Positions 13,608-25,050 of a stretch of DNA of 64,000 nucleotides are shown in pieces. The DNA is taken from assembly GCA_038380795.1 (NCBI GenBank), contig CM076269.1, positions 6,820,001 to 6,884,000 on the forward strand. Direction: 5' to 3'. Source of the stretch: Pyrocephalus nanus. Its lineage: Eukaryota; Chordata; Aves; Passeriformes; Tyrannidae. The position numbers and the translations under genes were made by a program. How positions within the stretch are numbered: position 1 is the stretch's first letter; each line of letters starts with the position of its first letter. The notes under the pieces were generated by a model. The model saw nothing but the letters and a program-made list of their open reading frames with translations. It ran no database searches and had not been told where the DNA came from.

Positions 13608-13619
13608 CCCCCCCCCCCC
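13608..13619. repeat. Poly-C run (12)
   Basis: Twelve consecutive C, within a pyrimidine-rich stretch that starts near 13,583. Confidence 0.9.
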
Positions 13620-13675
13620 ACACTTTTTTCCAGACTTCTCTCAGTCCAGATTACAGATTAATGATATATACCTGT

Positions 13676-13737
13676 TCAACTTAACATATAAGTGTGCTTT
13701 TAAGTCCAGCACCTGTTCAGCAAGGTTTCACAAGGCC
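13676..13737. repeat. Possible ancient amniote repeat remnant
   Basis: The words 'acttaac...aagtgtgctttt...ttcagcaagg' resemble the old bird/turtle palindromic repeat built on alternating 'cttaa(g)' and 'gctttgctgaat' motifs. The match is partial and from memory. Equally it may be unique sequence. Confidence 0.2.
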
Positions 13738-14173
13738 ACACATGCACTGATCAGGGTTTGGAAATCATCTGGAGCAAGGCAGGAGGCACTGGTGGGTCAG
13801 CCTCACAGTGTGGGTTCAGCACAGCATGGGCAGGGGGGAAATTCAGGGAACAAGGAATGGGCACTGCTTCTGACCCATTACTGATTCCTGGGGAATGGTG
13901 CAACAGCCACATCCATGGGGAACAGTGTGACTGCCATGAGATGATGTAAGGTTTCTGTAATCCCACAAACCCACTTTTGAACTTTCTGGCACCTGTGTCT
14001 CAACACTCCTTATTAACAATAAAGGCATTATTTTATGTTGCAATTAGCCTCATTAACTGGGTGATCAATTTTTGGAAATCGTTTTAGTGGCACATGGAGA
14101 AGAGCTGTTGTAATATTTGCAAGGAATCACCATCAATTCTTGACTAAATATACAAAATCTGCCTCAAGAGTTT

Positions 14174-14197
14174 CACACACACACACACACACACACA
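14174..14197. repeat. (CA)12 microsatellite
   Basis: Uninterrupted dinucleotide array of twelve CA units. It is likely polymorphic in length. Confidence 0.95.
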
Positions 14198-14631
14198 AAA
14201 GAAAGACGATATTCATCATGACAGAGGTGAAAATCACAGAGGTCACCTTTGCTTTTGAAGTCCTTCTTTGTCTTTCTTTACAATCAAGCAATAGGGTTTT
14301 GGTAGCCAGTACTGCTTGTGAGCCACAGAGGACTTTGCCACTCTAAGTAAGGCTGAGCGAGCTCCACCAGGAGCAAAGGCTGCCTGCCTGCGGCAAGGTG
14401 GAGAACAGAAACAAGCCCCAGAGGATTAACAGGTGCAACCAAATAGCCCAGTGCCTCATTTGAATCAGTAAATTAAGGGATGACAGTGATTATGGCTGAT
14501 CTCAGCCATCAGAACCGATATCAAGACTTTGTAAAAGCAGACTGGCAGCGTCAGATCTTAGAGCTAGGACTCAAAGAATGAAATATTTTAAAGTAGCAGT
14601 CTCCAAAGACAGATAAAAGCCCTAAGGCTAT

Positions 14632-14656
14632 GATTTATTTTATTTTATTTTTGTAT
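14632..14656. repeat. (ATTTT)n short tandem repeat
   Basis: About four imperfect copies of ATTTT, ending in 'tttttgtatttg'. It is too short to be more than a low-complexity tract. Confidence 0.7.
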
Positions 14657-14711
14657 TTGTAGGGCTGAAACTAGACCCTTTAATCCACAATCTGACATTT
14701 TCCAATCCTAC

Positions 14712-14765
14712 TAGGAATTAAGTGCCTAACTTTTTCAGCCTCTTTGAAAAATCTCAGCTTTAGGC
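14712..14765. repeat. Ancient amniote interspersed repeat remnant
   Basis: The order 'aattaagtgcctaact...tctttgaaaaatctcagc' follows the pattern of an old palindromic repeat shared by birds and turtles. Its arms read roughly 'gttaggtgcctaac...tttgaaaatc..agcc'. The match covers about 50 bases with obvious decay. The formal family name cannot be given without a repeat library. Confidence 0.45.
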
Positions 14766-16593
14766 TCTTTGGTGAGTTTGGCCTGATCCAGCACCAAGCT
14801 TCTTTTGAAAATGCCTTTATTGAAAGCAAAACTATATGCACTCAATTATGTAATCATGGAACAAATATTGGAGGGTTTTTTCCTATGTACCCCATATTGT
14901 AGATTTCTGGTTAAATATCAAATGGTAAAACTTGCATTCCAGAAAAAATACATGTTATGGGAAGCTTTTCCCCCTTTTAGTGCAGTATGTCTACCTACAG
15001 TTATTGAAGATCCTTCCAGCTAACTGCTGTGTTGATTGAGTAGATTGCTGTAATAAAGTGAGAGATATGAAGCTATAGCTATTTACTGTGACCACACCTA
15101 TGCACAAACTCAGCTTAGTCAACCCTTTCAGTGTTCCAGTGAATCATCTGGAAATGATGAGGTATCATAACTTTGTTTTACAGAAAACTCTCATATTAAG
15201 TTATTCTGGTCCTCAAGCCTCTTTTTCTCTTACTGAAAAAAGTGACTGTGGACTTTGGTGCCCTTATCCAAGATCTGAGTGTGTGTTATGATTAAGACCT
15301 TTAGAGATTTTTTTTTTTTTCTTTTTCTTTTTCCTCTAGAAAGAGGGAATGCTGAAGATATGGAAAATGAAAAATGTGCCATGTTTGTCCTTGAAGTTAC
15401 AGTCAGAATAGTGACAATGGCTGTATCACACTGTATTGTTGCTTTTATCAGCAAGTGCCCTGAGCATACATTAACATAATTGCAAACTGCATGAAAAGTG
15501 AACATGCAGAAATGTGATGCAATTGCCAATAGCCTCAAACATCTGTCCCAACAAAGTGTTCCTCCTCCTTATTTTAATTCTTATTATTTTAACAAGGTTA
15601 GTGAAGGAGAAACCATGTCACAGATTATATCTACATTCAGAGTGTCAGAACAATTATCGATGCAAAATTGTTATCCAAGCAAATGTGTGTCACATTTTGT
15701 TCACTCCCCATAACACCTGTTCACTTCACTACCACATTATTCCCAGTTAAAGCCAGAACTCATTAGTCCCAGTTAAAGCCAACCTGAGAGCTTAATACAT
15801 ACACACAGCTGAAAAACTGGAAAAGTTAACCGGAATGTGACACTATTTGAGCAGGGCGTACATCTGAAGCTGGTGGGCAGCAAACTTTCTGCAGCAGCTA
15901 ATGGAAAGAAAGTGAGCCAGACAAATGGCAACAAATGAGAAGCCACCCAGCCTGAAGAGCTGAGATCACAGAGGGGCACTGCATCCCAACCTGCATCCCA
16001 ACCACCGTGCTGAGACTTGGAAACTCACGACGCCAAAGAGCCCGGCACCTTCCCAATATAAAACATTTTGGTTTATCTCTTCAAGAGGCAAACTGCAAAA
16101 GCCATCACAAAGCAGGTAGTTTAAAGCATTTTCCTTTTACCTAAATATTTTCAGATCCACTTTGGGGTTCTCAGCCCTGAGCCCGGACATCCTGCCTCCC
16201 ACCACGCCCATAGAGGGCCACCATCTCCTCACTCCCCAAACTGCTCCCGTTTGCCACCAAGGAAACTCAGGCTTGCATTTCCATGATACTTGGACACACA
16301 TTGTGAATTTGAGGGCATCTGCCCTGCAGATATACCACTAACTGTAACCCCAGGAGGCTTAAAGAAATATCAGCACTCCAATTCATAGAGTAAAGGTCTG
16401 AAGAGGCAGCTCTGTGAACGGATAACTGCCCGGGGCTTTGCCAAGCACAATATAGCTGTCACTTGTTATTAGGTGAAAGATTTTCTGGGGAACAGTGTTT
16501 TTCATTTTGCATGTCAGAGACGGGGGAAAAACACATTTAGACAACCATCTCTTTAAGAAAAGAGAAGAGAGCCGGGCGGCAGAGCTCACTTAC

Positions 16594-16633
16594 CGGGGCT
16601 GGTTATTGTCAGGAGGTCAAGCCGTCGTTTCTG
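16594..16633 (-). other. Candidate minus-strand microexon B (40 nt)
   Basis: On the minus strand a pyrimidine-rich 3' splice site (AATTTGTTTTTCAG, with a tandem CAG immediately after) opens the segment. CCCCG|GTAAGTGAG closes it, a near-consensus donor. In the phase that ends with one spare base it is open and reads QKRRLDLLTITSP. The other two frames contain TGA. It holds several CpG in a CpG-poor region, as coding sequence often does. The tandem NAGNAG acceptor would add or drop one glutamine. I do not recognise the peptide. Taken alone, a pseudo-exon of this quality can arise by chance. Confidence 0.25.
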
Positions 16634-19600
16634 CTGAAAAACAAATTATAACAGGAATTGTTAAAAGGGGACTAATTTTAGTGGGTCAGCTTAGACCTGC
16701 AAAGTAAGTGTTCTGACATTTATAGCAGAATTAATTACAAGTTACATGGCTCACAGCAACTCTTTTGGAAGGGATCCACATGCACTTTATGAGGAAGAAA
16801 AACCCCTTGCTCAGTCCTTTTAGTGTGTTTTTATTTGCACTTATAAAGTGTTACTATTTCTTTTTTGGAACATATACTTGAAATGGATAGCTAGAAGCAT
16901 AGATGGACCGATATATTTATAAAAGTGATTTCTGATTCCACAGGGAAGAAGACATGGAACCAGGACGAGCAACTCAAAGTTCTTTATTCATATCAATCAC
17001 TGACTCAATGCCTGTATGTGATCAAACACAATTATATTGCCTTGGGGTGAACCTTTCAAAGACATGTAAGAGTATCTAGACAAACTCAAGACTGATAAAA
17101 GGAAAGCTTCTTTTCATGCTGAGCACAGTCAGCCCATGGATCTCGTTGCCACCGGATATCCCTCACCCCAAAAGCTTGCCAGACTTGATCATCAGTGGAT
17201 ATCTGTACAGACAGCAAAAGACAGGGGGTTGTTATGGCAAATAATCAAGTTTACACAGAGGAGTGCTTCTGGAAGGGCTGCAAGACTTCACAGGGCAAAC
17301 CAACCTGTGCTATGAGAAGGTTAGGAAAATTTTATGCCAGGAACAAGCTTTCCCACCAAAGCCTTTGTGATGGTGGGGTGCATGTGAGGTTCCCTTTCCC
17401 TGTTACCTGCAGCCAGTGCTGCTGCCTGCTCTATGTTCCCAGTCTTAGGTGATCTCCTCACCTGTAGCCCACCACTTAAATCCATGAGCTCCTGGACCAT
17501 TATCATCCTTTTCCACCTTTCTGTGGGCTGAGATCTTTCCATCACAAGCAGGGCTTTCCCCATCTCACAGACTGTTAATGCCTCTTCATCACAGCACTTT
17601 CTAACTTACTGTCTTCTCCCTAACTTTGCCCAACAGTAGTGTGTCTAGCTGGTATTGAAGATTATACTGTCCAGTTTAATTTCTCTCTCCTAATTTGCTC
17701 AATAATGTCTGTGTTACTTTCATTTATTGTCAGCCCTATTGATCTTCTTCTAATCTAATTCTCATCACTGCACTCACTGTATTCCCGGGGTGACAGCTGA
17801 AAGTCCTTGAGGAGGCAACATTGACTTGGTATTCCCTACTGTGAACGCTCTTCCTTGGAAATTATGACTGATCAAACTCCTTTCCAAACCCATCATTTCT
17901 CTGCAGTAAAGCTTCACTGGCTGAAGTGCATGGACATGGTTATCCACTGAATACACTTGAGCTATGAGGCCTGCTGGGAAGCCAAGTGAGGTGTCAGGCT
18001 GAAAAGCCCCACATTTTCTGGAACCATTCTGGCCTTCAGCACCTTAAATCTGGTACAACACAAATCACATTGGTGAGACAAGTCCCACCTGGCTGTTTTC
18101 AGAGGTACTCCTCGTTCTCTTAACTCTGGGAAGTCATCCCAAGTATGACCTTAGCCCTGTGCTGGACTGTGTTTGCTTTAGTATAAAACATCGAGGCCAG
18201 GGTATGCTGAGTTTTTTTCCAGGTGTACCAGCATATTGGGAAAAGGGAGAGGAACACCCTGCTGCTGCTCTGTGTCCCCTGCACAAGAACTGCTGTACCT
18301 GCTCTGCAGGGGGCTGCTCACCCCCCTCCTCTCCCAGGAAGCAGTAAAGCAAAGTGAGGAATGCTGCGTGTAAGCAAAGGACCCACCTTCCCAGCGGGAG
18401 CCGTGGGACGAAACGTCTCCTAATGAGCTAAATTTTATATAGATCCTGCACCTTAATCCTGATTCATATGTACAAAGCTATGAAATGCCAGAGCTTAGCC
18501 CCCACTGGGCCAAAAGCTTTGCTTACATTTCTCGGCACAACTGGAACTCCAAATGCTGTATATCTAATGAACAGCTAGAGCAGAAAATATATATCCAAAG
18601 CCTATACTCCGTGAAAGCTCCTCTACTGGGAAAAAAAAGGTGGAATATAAATATCCTGCATCAAAGAAAGTTGCAAAATGCAAAGATTTGGAGTAGAGAG
18701 AAAGGCATGCAGCCTGACTGGCCCCCAGTTCTGACTTGAGTCTATTAACTGGAGTAAAAATAAACATTAAATAAAAGCCTAAATAGCTTAACTTGATATG
18801 TCAGGAAAACAAAAGCATGTCGGAGAGTTTAAACAAAATGGGAAATAAAATTAAATTATTACAAGTCAAACGTTCAGTTTGTAACTTTTTTTTCTTTAAC
18901 TTTGGATGCTGCCTTCAGGCTGACCTTGGGAAAAAAACCCAAATTAACTCCAGATCCAGGAAATCTCTGTTGAACTTTAAGCTCAAGTTATTTCTCTGCC
19001 TTCAAGTGGAGCAGCACTGATCTTTAGCATCTAACACCTCAGTGCTGCGAGGCATTTGAAATGCCACCAGGTCCTTGTCATTGGCTCCACCCAAACGCTC
19101 CGGGCTGGAGCGCAGCGGTTCCTGCCTGCCCGGTGACTAGGAGAGGAAAAAATCCTCTGCTCTGACCTTCATTGGACCTTGAAGAGGTTTCTCTGATTTA
19201 ACTCGTCAAGGGAAGTTTGTGCACGCTCAGCCCAGCCCCGGAGAGGAGCAAACAGCAAAGTGCATCCCAGAACTGTGCGTTTAAGCATGCAAAAATACCC
19301 TAATTATGGGTCCAATCACTTTCTGGAAATTCCAGCCTGCTCTCAGATCTCAGGGACCAGCTCTCTGCCGTTTCCAGGGCTCAGCTGGATGCAAGCAGCC
19401 TAGTAACTAGATGGATTTTTTTTAAAAAAAACCAGACAGACTCACTTATGAGTAGCTATAAAAACAGCGGTATTTGAATTTAAAGAGAGAGACATTACAA
19501 ATGTCACACCCATTAATAAAATAATTTCACCAGAAGTATCATGGCTGTGGGGCTTTATGTATTCACTTCTTTCTTCAGCGCTGAAAGATGCAAATTGCAG

Positions 19601-20660
19601 CTGTGGCCCCCCTCCAGCATGATCACCCTCTCCCTGTTTTGACAGATTTCTTGAAAGACTCAGCTCACAAGATGTCTGGCTTTTTTTTTGTTCCGCCTTT
19701 AGGAATTTTCCACTTCTCAAACACCTGCCCCTGCTGAGATGCTTGGGACCATCCCAATCTCCAGGCAACCTACTGTCCCAAGAATTTCTTACAGTCTGAG
19801 CACTGAAATGCAATGACTGTTGCTCCTGGTTGGGAAAGTGGTGACAGTTTCCCGTGTCTCTAAGGCTGGATTACACCTACGTTGACAAGAAGACATTCCA
19901 TAAGAAACACAACAATGAATTCCACAGCATCAGCCGTAATTTGAAGGAGGCAAACAGAAACATTCCCCGTATCATCACAGTATGGCTATTGCCATAATCC
20001 TGTCCTACCCTTGAGGGGCAGCATCCTCTTTTCCACTTAGCTGGATATCTGAATTCCCAAAGGCAGGAAGAGGTGACTCATACCAGCTTCCCACCTCCAG
20101 CAGTTTCCATGGCTGGCACTACCCAGAGGCACAGTCCCCCCAGCGCAGCAAACCTGCAGCAGATCATGTTCCCTTCCACAAAATTAACACAATCTTTAAT
20201 TAATGCAATAAGCACTGATGAGTAATAAATCATATTAAAATACAAGGAAGGCAATTTTTTAATAAATTAAGCATTGATTCACTCAATAAATATTAATCTA
20301 CTAAGCATCAAGAATTCATTACATTTTAGAAAACCAGTTGAAGAACGGCGCTGGTGAGCTGGTCTGAAGTGTGCAGAATGGTCCCTGTTCACCCATAATA
20401 TACACTTATTTTTAACTAATTCCTAATTTATCAAGTTAAACAACTTGCCTGAAAGTCAGTCTGGATTATTATTCCATTGCAAGATGCAATTTTTTCAACA
20501 CAGATTCTAACTCACCCCTCGGATTTTTTTCCTGTTTCTTAGTAACTCCTTTTCTAAGTGCCTCTTTTCTCTTCCTTGATTTTGGTGGTCTTTAAAATAT
20601 TTGCTGACTGGTGTCATTTAATTCTCACCTCAATTAACTTAGCGAGAGTTGCAAAACTTG

Positions 20661-20682
20661 AAAAAAAAAAAAAAAAAAAAAA
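20661..20682. repeat. Poly-A run (22)
   Basis: Twenty-two consecutive A following 'caaaacttg'. No retrocopy body or target-site duplication is recognised. Confidence 0.9.
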
Positions 20683-22425
20683 GCAAGGGGAGTGAAAATT
20701 AACTCATTCATTTAAGTTTAGCTTATCTATGAGATGTTCTTTCACACTTTGCTCTCTGCAGAGTTCCTCCAACCTTTTATAGAGATGTGGGATGTGCTGC
20801 ACTTGCTTTGACTCTTATCTACAGATTAGCAAAAGAGAAGGAAAAAAAAGCCAGATGCAAAGATGCCCCACGAGACTGATATGGAGCTGTTTCTGTAGCA
20901 ACCGATGATTTTCTTCTCATGTAAGAATGAGCCTAAGTCATATCTAATTCTGAATGTATCTGGGCCTTACTTGCCAGCCAAAGCTGTGTCAAGCATAAAG
21001 TCAATATAGTCAGAAAGAGTGATAAAAAAGCAATTATAAAGTCATCTTCCTACTCCTCCTCCTGTTATGATCCAAAAAATATTCTCACCCCTGCCTTCTG
21101 TCCCAGCACTTCATCTCCAAGCCCCCAGCACCCAGCAGTGCAGGTAAGGGGGATGGAGGTGGCAGCAGCCATTCAGGGATCTGTGGCACACATGAGGCTG
21201 CTGTGCTGGGAGCTTCTTCAGCCTCCAGGCACCCACGTCCCACCAGCCAGTAGAAGTTTTCTAGACACCAAGGGCATCTCTACCTGCCTTGCTCTGAGTC
21301 TCCATAGAAAATTCCTAAGCCCAGAGCTGACATCAGCTGTAGAAGCTGCTGTTGGGTTTGTGCCATTTCACTGCCTTGCCTCTGTGGGCAGTGTTTCCTG
21401 CAGCTGGGAACCCGAAGGCAGCTGCCCATCTCAAAACCAGCTCCTGCCACAGTCTCCTCCCGGGAACCTGGAAATGACTCTCTGGGACCACATGAGGATT
21501 TTGTCTTCCAAAATATATTTTACCTGGACTGGTCTCTGCTATTGATCTCCTCCATCTAATTTCAATGCTGTTTGAACAGGTGTCTGTCCCTTACAACCTT
21601 CAATTTACTGTACAGTTTGGAGGGTTTAAGACTGAAATCAAGCGCACAGTTATTTTTTTTTTTTCCCCTGGAAACTCTGCCACAAGTTGTCACTAATAGT
21701 GCCTTTTCCTTTTGACTTCTAAACTAGTGTTTCTCTTCTATAAACTGTGTTGACATAAGAGTAATTGAAACCAGTGTATCTTATCACAAAATAAAGATGA
21801 GGATGTACTGAAGGGTGAATTTCACATTTCTATGGCCTTTTTTCTTGCCACACTCCGTAATGTCAGTGCTTTTGAAAGCTGTCCTCTAACATTATAGCAT
21901 GAAAGAACCCAAAACTTCAGGAAGAGATCAAAGAGATCCCAAGTGTGCAACTTGGCAAAAAAGTGGCTGCCCACAGGCACCACCACAAGGCTCCCTGGTT
22001 TTGCCCTGGAGGGAATTACAGCCGGGGAGGGAGGAGGTGCAGAGCAGGGAGGTTAAAGGCCGTGTCCCATCTTTCTCATGGCTACCTGAGGGGTGACAAG
22101 CCATGAACCTCAGGGTTTTGGGCTCCTATCCAAAGACACTTTTGTGACAGAGGAGTGCAAACCTTCTTTTAGTTTTTTGTTGCAGACAGTTGTCAACTTC
22201 TGGAAAAATTTTCTAATGAAGGAGATAAAGAAAGGTGTTGAAAAAAGTGAGCATTTCACATCTGCCTGGATCCTCAAATGCAAGTTTCACTCCTTGTACC
22301 CTCCTTCCCTTCAGAGTGCAACTTATGTCCAAAGATAAACTCTTGATTTAAGTAATGATCTCAATAAGTTATTAATTCAAATCCTGTTAAAATGGATAAT
22401 TTGATGATTTAAATCTTCCTTTTTC

Positions 22426-22447
22426 TTTTTTTTTTTTTTTTTTTTTT
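22426..22447. repeat. Poly-T run (22)
   Basis: Twenty-two consecutive T after 'cttcctttttc'. On the minus strand it would be a poly-A, but no retrocopy is visible beside it. Confidence 0.9.
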
Positions 22448-25007
22448 ACATTATGCTGAGCAATGATCTTTTCTTTCCATCCTGAAATCACAGGCTTTTA
22501 TTCATATAATGAAACAAGATCTCACATTTTGTACTTTCCTTATGATTAGCTGCTAAAGTTTCCTGGCATAATGATAAAATGAACCAGTCAGCTTGTTGAC
22601 ACTTGACTGGGATTTTAGCAAATTGCATCTGCTGTAGCCTACTCTGTGGAATCAATTATTGATAATATAGGTGTGGAAGAACATTTATAAAGTGGCTTGG
22701 GATATGTTATTCCTCATGCTAAGAACTATAATGAGTGTTTTAAACCATTTTAACAGTGACCTCTACAGACACTTGATCGCTGCAATATCTGGTAACTCAA
22801 TTCTGGTTTAGAATCAAAACCAAGTCCAAATATTGAAAGACAGTGCCAAACTATTAAGTTACTTTACTCATACTTCTAGTGCACATATTCTTCTACTTCA
22901 TATCTGACACCTGTGTATTTCTTTCCCAAGATCAACGATAACTGTTACCTTCCTATTTTTCTAAAACACTGCCAAACAAGTAGCTAAGACTCTCCTTCTC
23001 CCCCTTTGAACTATTTGTCTCAGGAACAAAAAGTTCATGCATAATGTTCTTACAGCTGTGCCCAAAAGCTATTTAGAAAGAACATTAATACAACAAAGGT
23101 TAAGGAAAGGTGGAAAAGCCATGGGAGGTGTCTCTGGGCAGACACACAAACAAACACTCTGTAGTACCTGTGGCACAAGTGGGAGGTCACAGCCCCAAAG
23201 CCTTGGAGAGCAGGTGACTACCAAAAGCAGTGGATCATTGCCCAAAGCTGAGCACCCTGAGCAGCTGTGCAGAGAGGCCACTGCCAATGTGCACACTCAG
23301 CTTTATTGGTCACGCTCATTTCATGGCCTCTTCCTCATATTCTTGAGTGACATCTACTGGTGCTTCATCTATAGGTTGCCTTATTTACATATACTCATTA
23401 GGATAGTAACCCAAGTCTTAGTGAACCACAAAAAGGCCCATCAGTTCCCTATAAATATTAACAATCACAACAAAAAGTTGTTCAGGTTATCTTATCTCTG
23501 GAAAGAGAGAAGGAATGAACTGCTTTGGAATGACCTGATCCTTAACTTTGCCAATAAGAGTTATGACAACAGGAAGCCTCTTTAGTTTTCTGTTCTTCTG
23601 CATTTGTAAATAAGGATCCTTATGCACCTTAATGAAGGAATAGAAGTACATTGGTAGAAGCTTTATGGTTTGTGATGTATAATATGCACAGACATCTTCT
23701 CAGATGTAAAAGGACACTTTGATTAGTTAATAACAGTTTCTTTTTAAACCAAGCCAAAATATGGCAAGCAAGTCTAATCACTTCAATGAACCCAACTGGC
23801 AAACTTGACTCCGACCTCCCAATTTCATAGGCTCCTATCCTCCAAATTAATCCAAACCTGAAATGCTGAGATAAATTAATGCACAGATAGCCAGGGCTCT
23901 GGTCCCTCTGCACCCTGTGTAGATTATGTGAGTACATGGAGTACAATACACAAACCCTGGTACTTCTGCCACAGAAAAGACTGAGGGAGAAGAACAGATG
24001 ATACAGCCAATACCTTGTCTGTACCTTGTTCTGCTCTTCCCCAAAAATCTCTGGGCTTGCAAGAAATGAAGGAAGAGAACAGGCCCATTTCTCCATGGTC
24101 TGCCTCCACATGCAGGTTGGAATCAAACCTCTTTGTGGCTGCACTAACAAATAGGTGGCTGTGGCTGTGTGCACCTTTTAAATGTACTTACACAGCAAGG
24201 GTTCAGGATCTACTCATTCCACAATGTAACTCAGCATTTTAAAGAGTTAGTTTTGGTAACACAGTGCCACGCAGGTTTTTCATACTTTGTTGTATTGCTA
24301 TGTAAATTGCAGAGCTGTGGTTATAATCCTGTGCTTGTGACATCAGTTATTTAATGCCTATAGAGATTATTGTAATGCCACAAACAACGGATTATGTCTT
24401 AAAGTACATGGTGAGCAGCAGGAGCTAATAAACTCTTCTCTTTGGATTTTATTTATTTTGAAAAAATAGAGTAAACAGGGGCAGAAAAATCTATACAGAC
24501 CACACACAGTGCCGTTAACAACCTAAATCTATACATGATGCAGACTTTTTTAGCATTGCACAGCCATTCTTTAGTTGTGATTCCTGTCTCACCTTAAGTT
24601 TTACAAAGGAAAGGAGCAGCATTTGTGAAAGCAATTACAAACTTTGAAAGTCCACCATTTGTTGGGGGTGGGGGGCAACAGTGTTCAATTAATGTTTAAT
24701 TAGAAACAAAGCATATCTACCTATACCAATAATGGGATATTGACTAACTAGCCATTGTTTATGGTCTGGTTTAGATAACAGACAGGACAAATTAACCCCC
24801 AACAGAGGCAATTTTAAAACTAAACATGCAGTTGTAGCAGGCTGTGATTCCAAGGGAGGCACAAATGCAGAAGTTCATGTCCCTGCTCTTGCCTGTCTGG
24901 ACCTTGGGATTGAACTTCAGCTCCTTATATCCACCTACAAGTGCTCTGACCAGCAGGTCATTTCTCCAGAGCCTTCTTTTACTGTCTATAACTAAATAAA
25001 GAGTCAT

Positions 25008-25050
25008 TCAAATTGGGACTTAGGTTCCAAAATTAGTGTCCAACCTGAGC
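25008..25050. repeat. Possible ancient amniote repeat remnant
   Basis: 'ttgggacttaggttcc' followed by 'aaaattagtgtccaac' resembles an arm of the old 'gggacttaggctcctaa' palindromic repeat seen again at 33.57 kb. It is short and decayed. Confidence 0.3.

Larger units (their letters stand above)
13738..20660. other. Gene-free DNA with scattered small repeats
   Basis: No recognisable gene. It contains a (CA)12 microsatellite, an (ATTTT)n stretch, one ancient repeat remnant near 14.7 kb and one candidate minus-strand exon at 16.6 kb. A slightly CpG-richer patch at about 19.08-19.23 kb has no other distinguishing feature. Confidence 0.55.

Noticed and set aside
17461..17535. Minus-strand donor GCTACAG|GTGAGGAG with an open frame
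   Set aside because: The possible acceptor has a purine-rich upstream tract, and the frame is open far into both flanks, so no exon boundary is supported.
20661..20682. Poly-A as tail of a processed pseudogene or SINE
   Set aside because: No gene-like or tRNA-like body upstream and no flanking duplication. CR1 machinery does not make poly-A tails, and retrocopies are rare in birds.
23037..24174. Longest open frames (182 codons on +, 181 codons on -)
   Set aside because: No recognisable domain, signal or membrane pattern, and no splice or promoter context. Frames of this length occur by chance in 64 kb.
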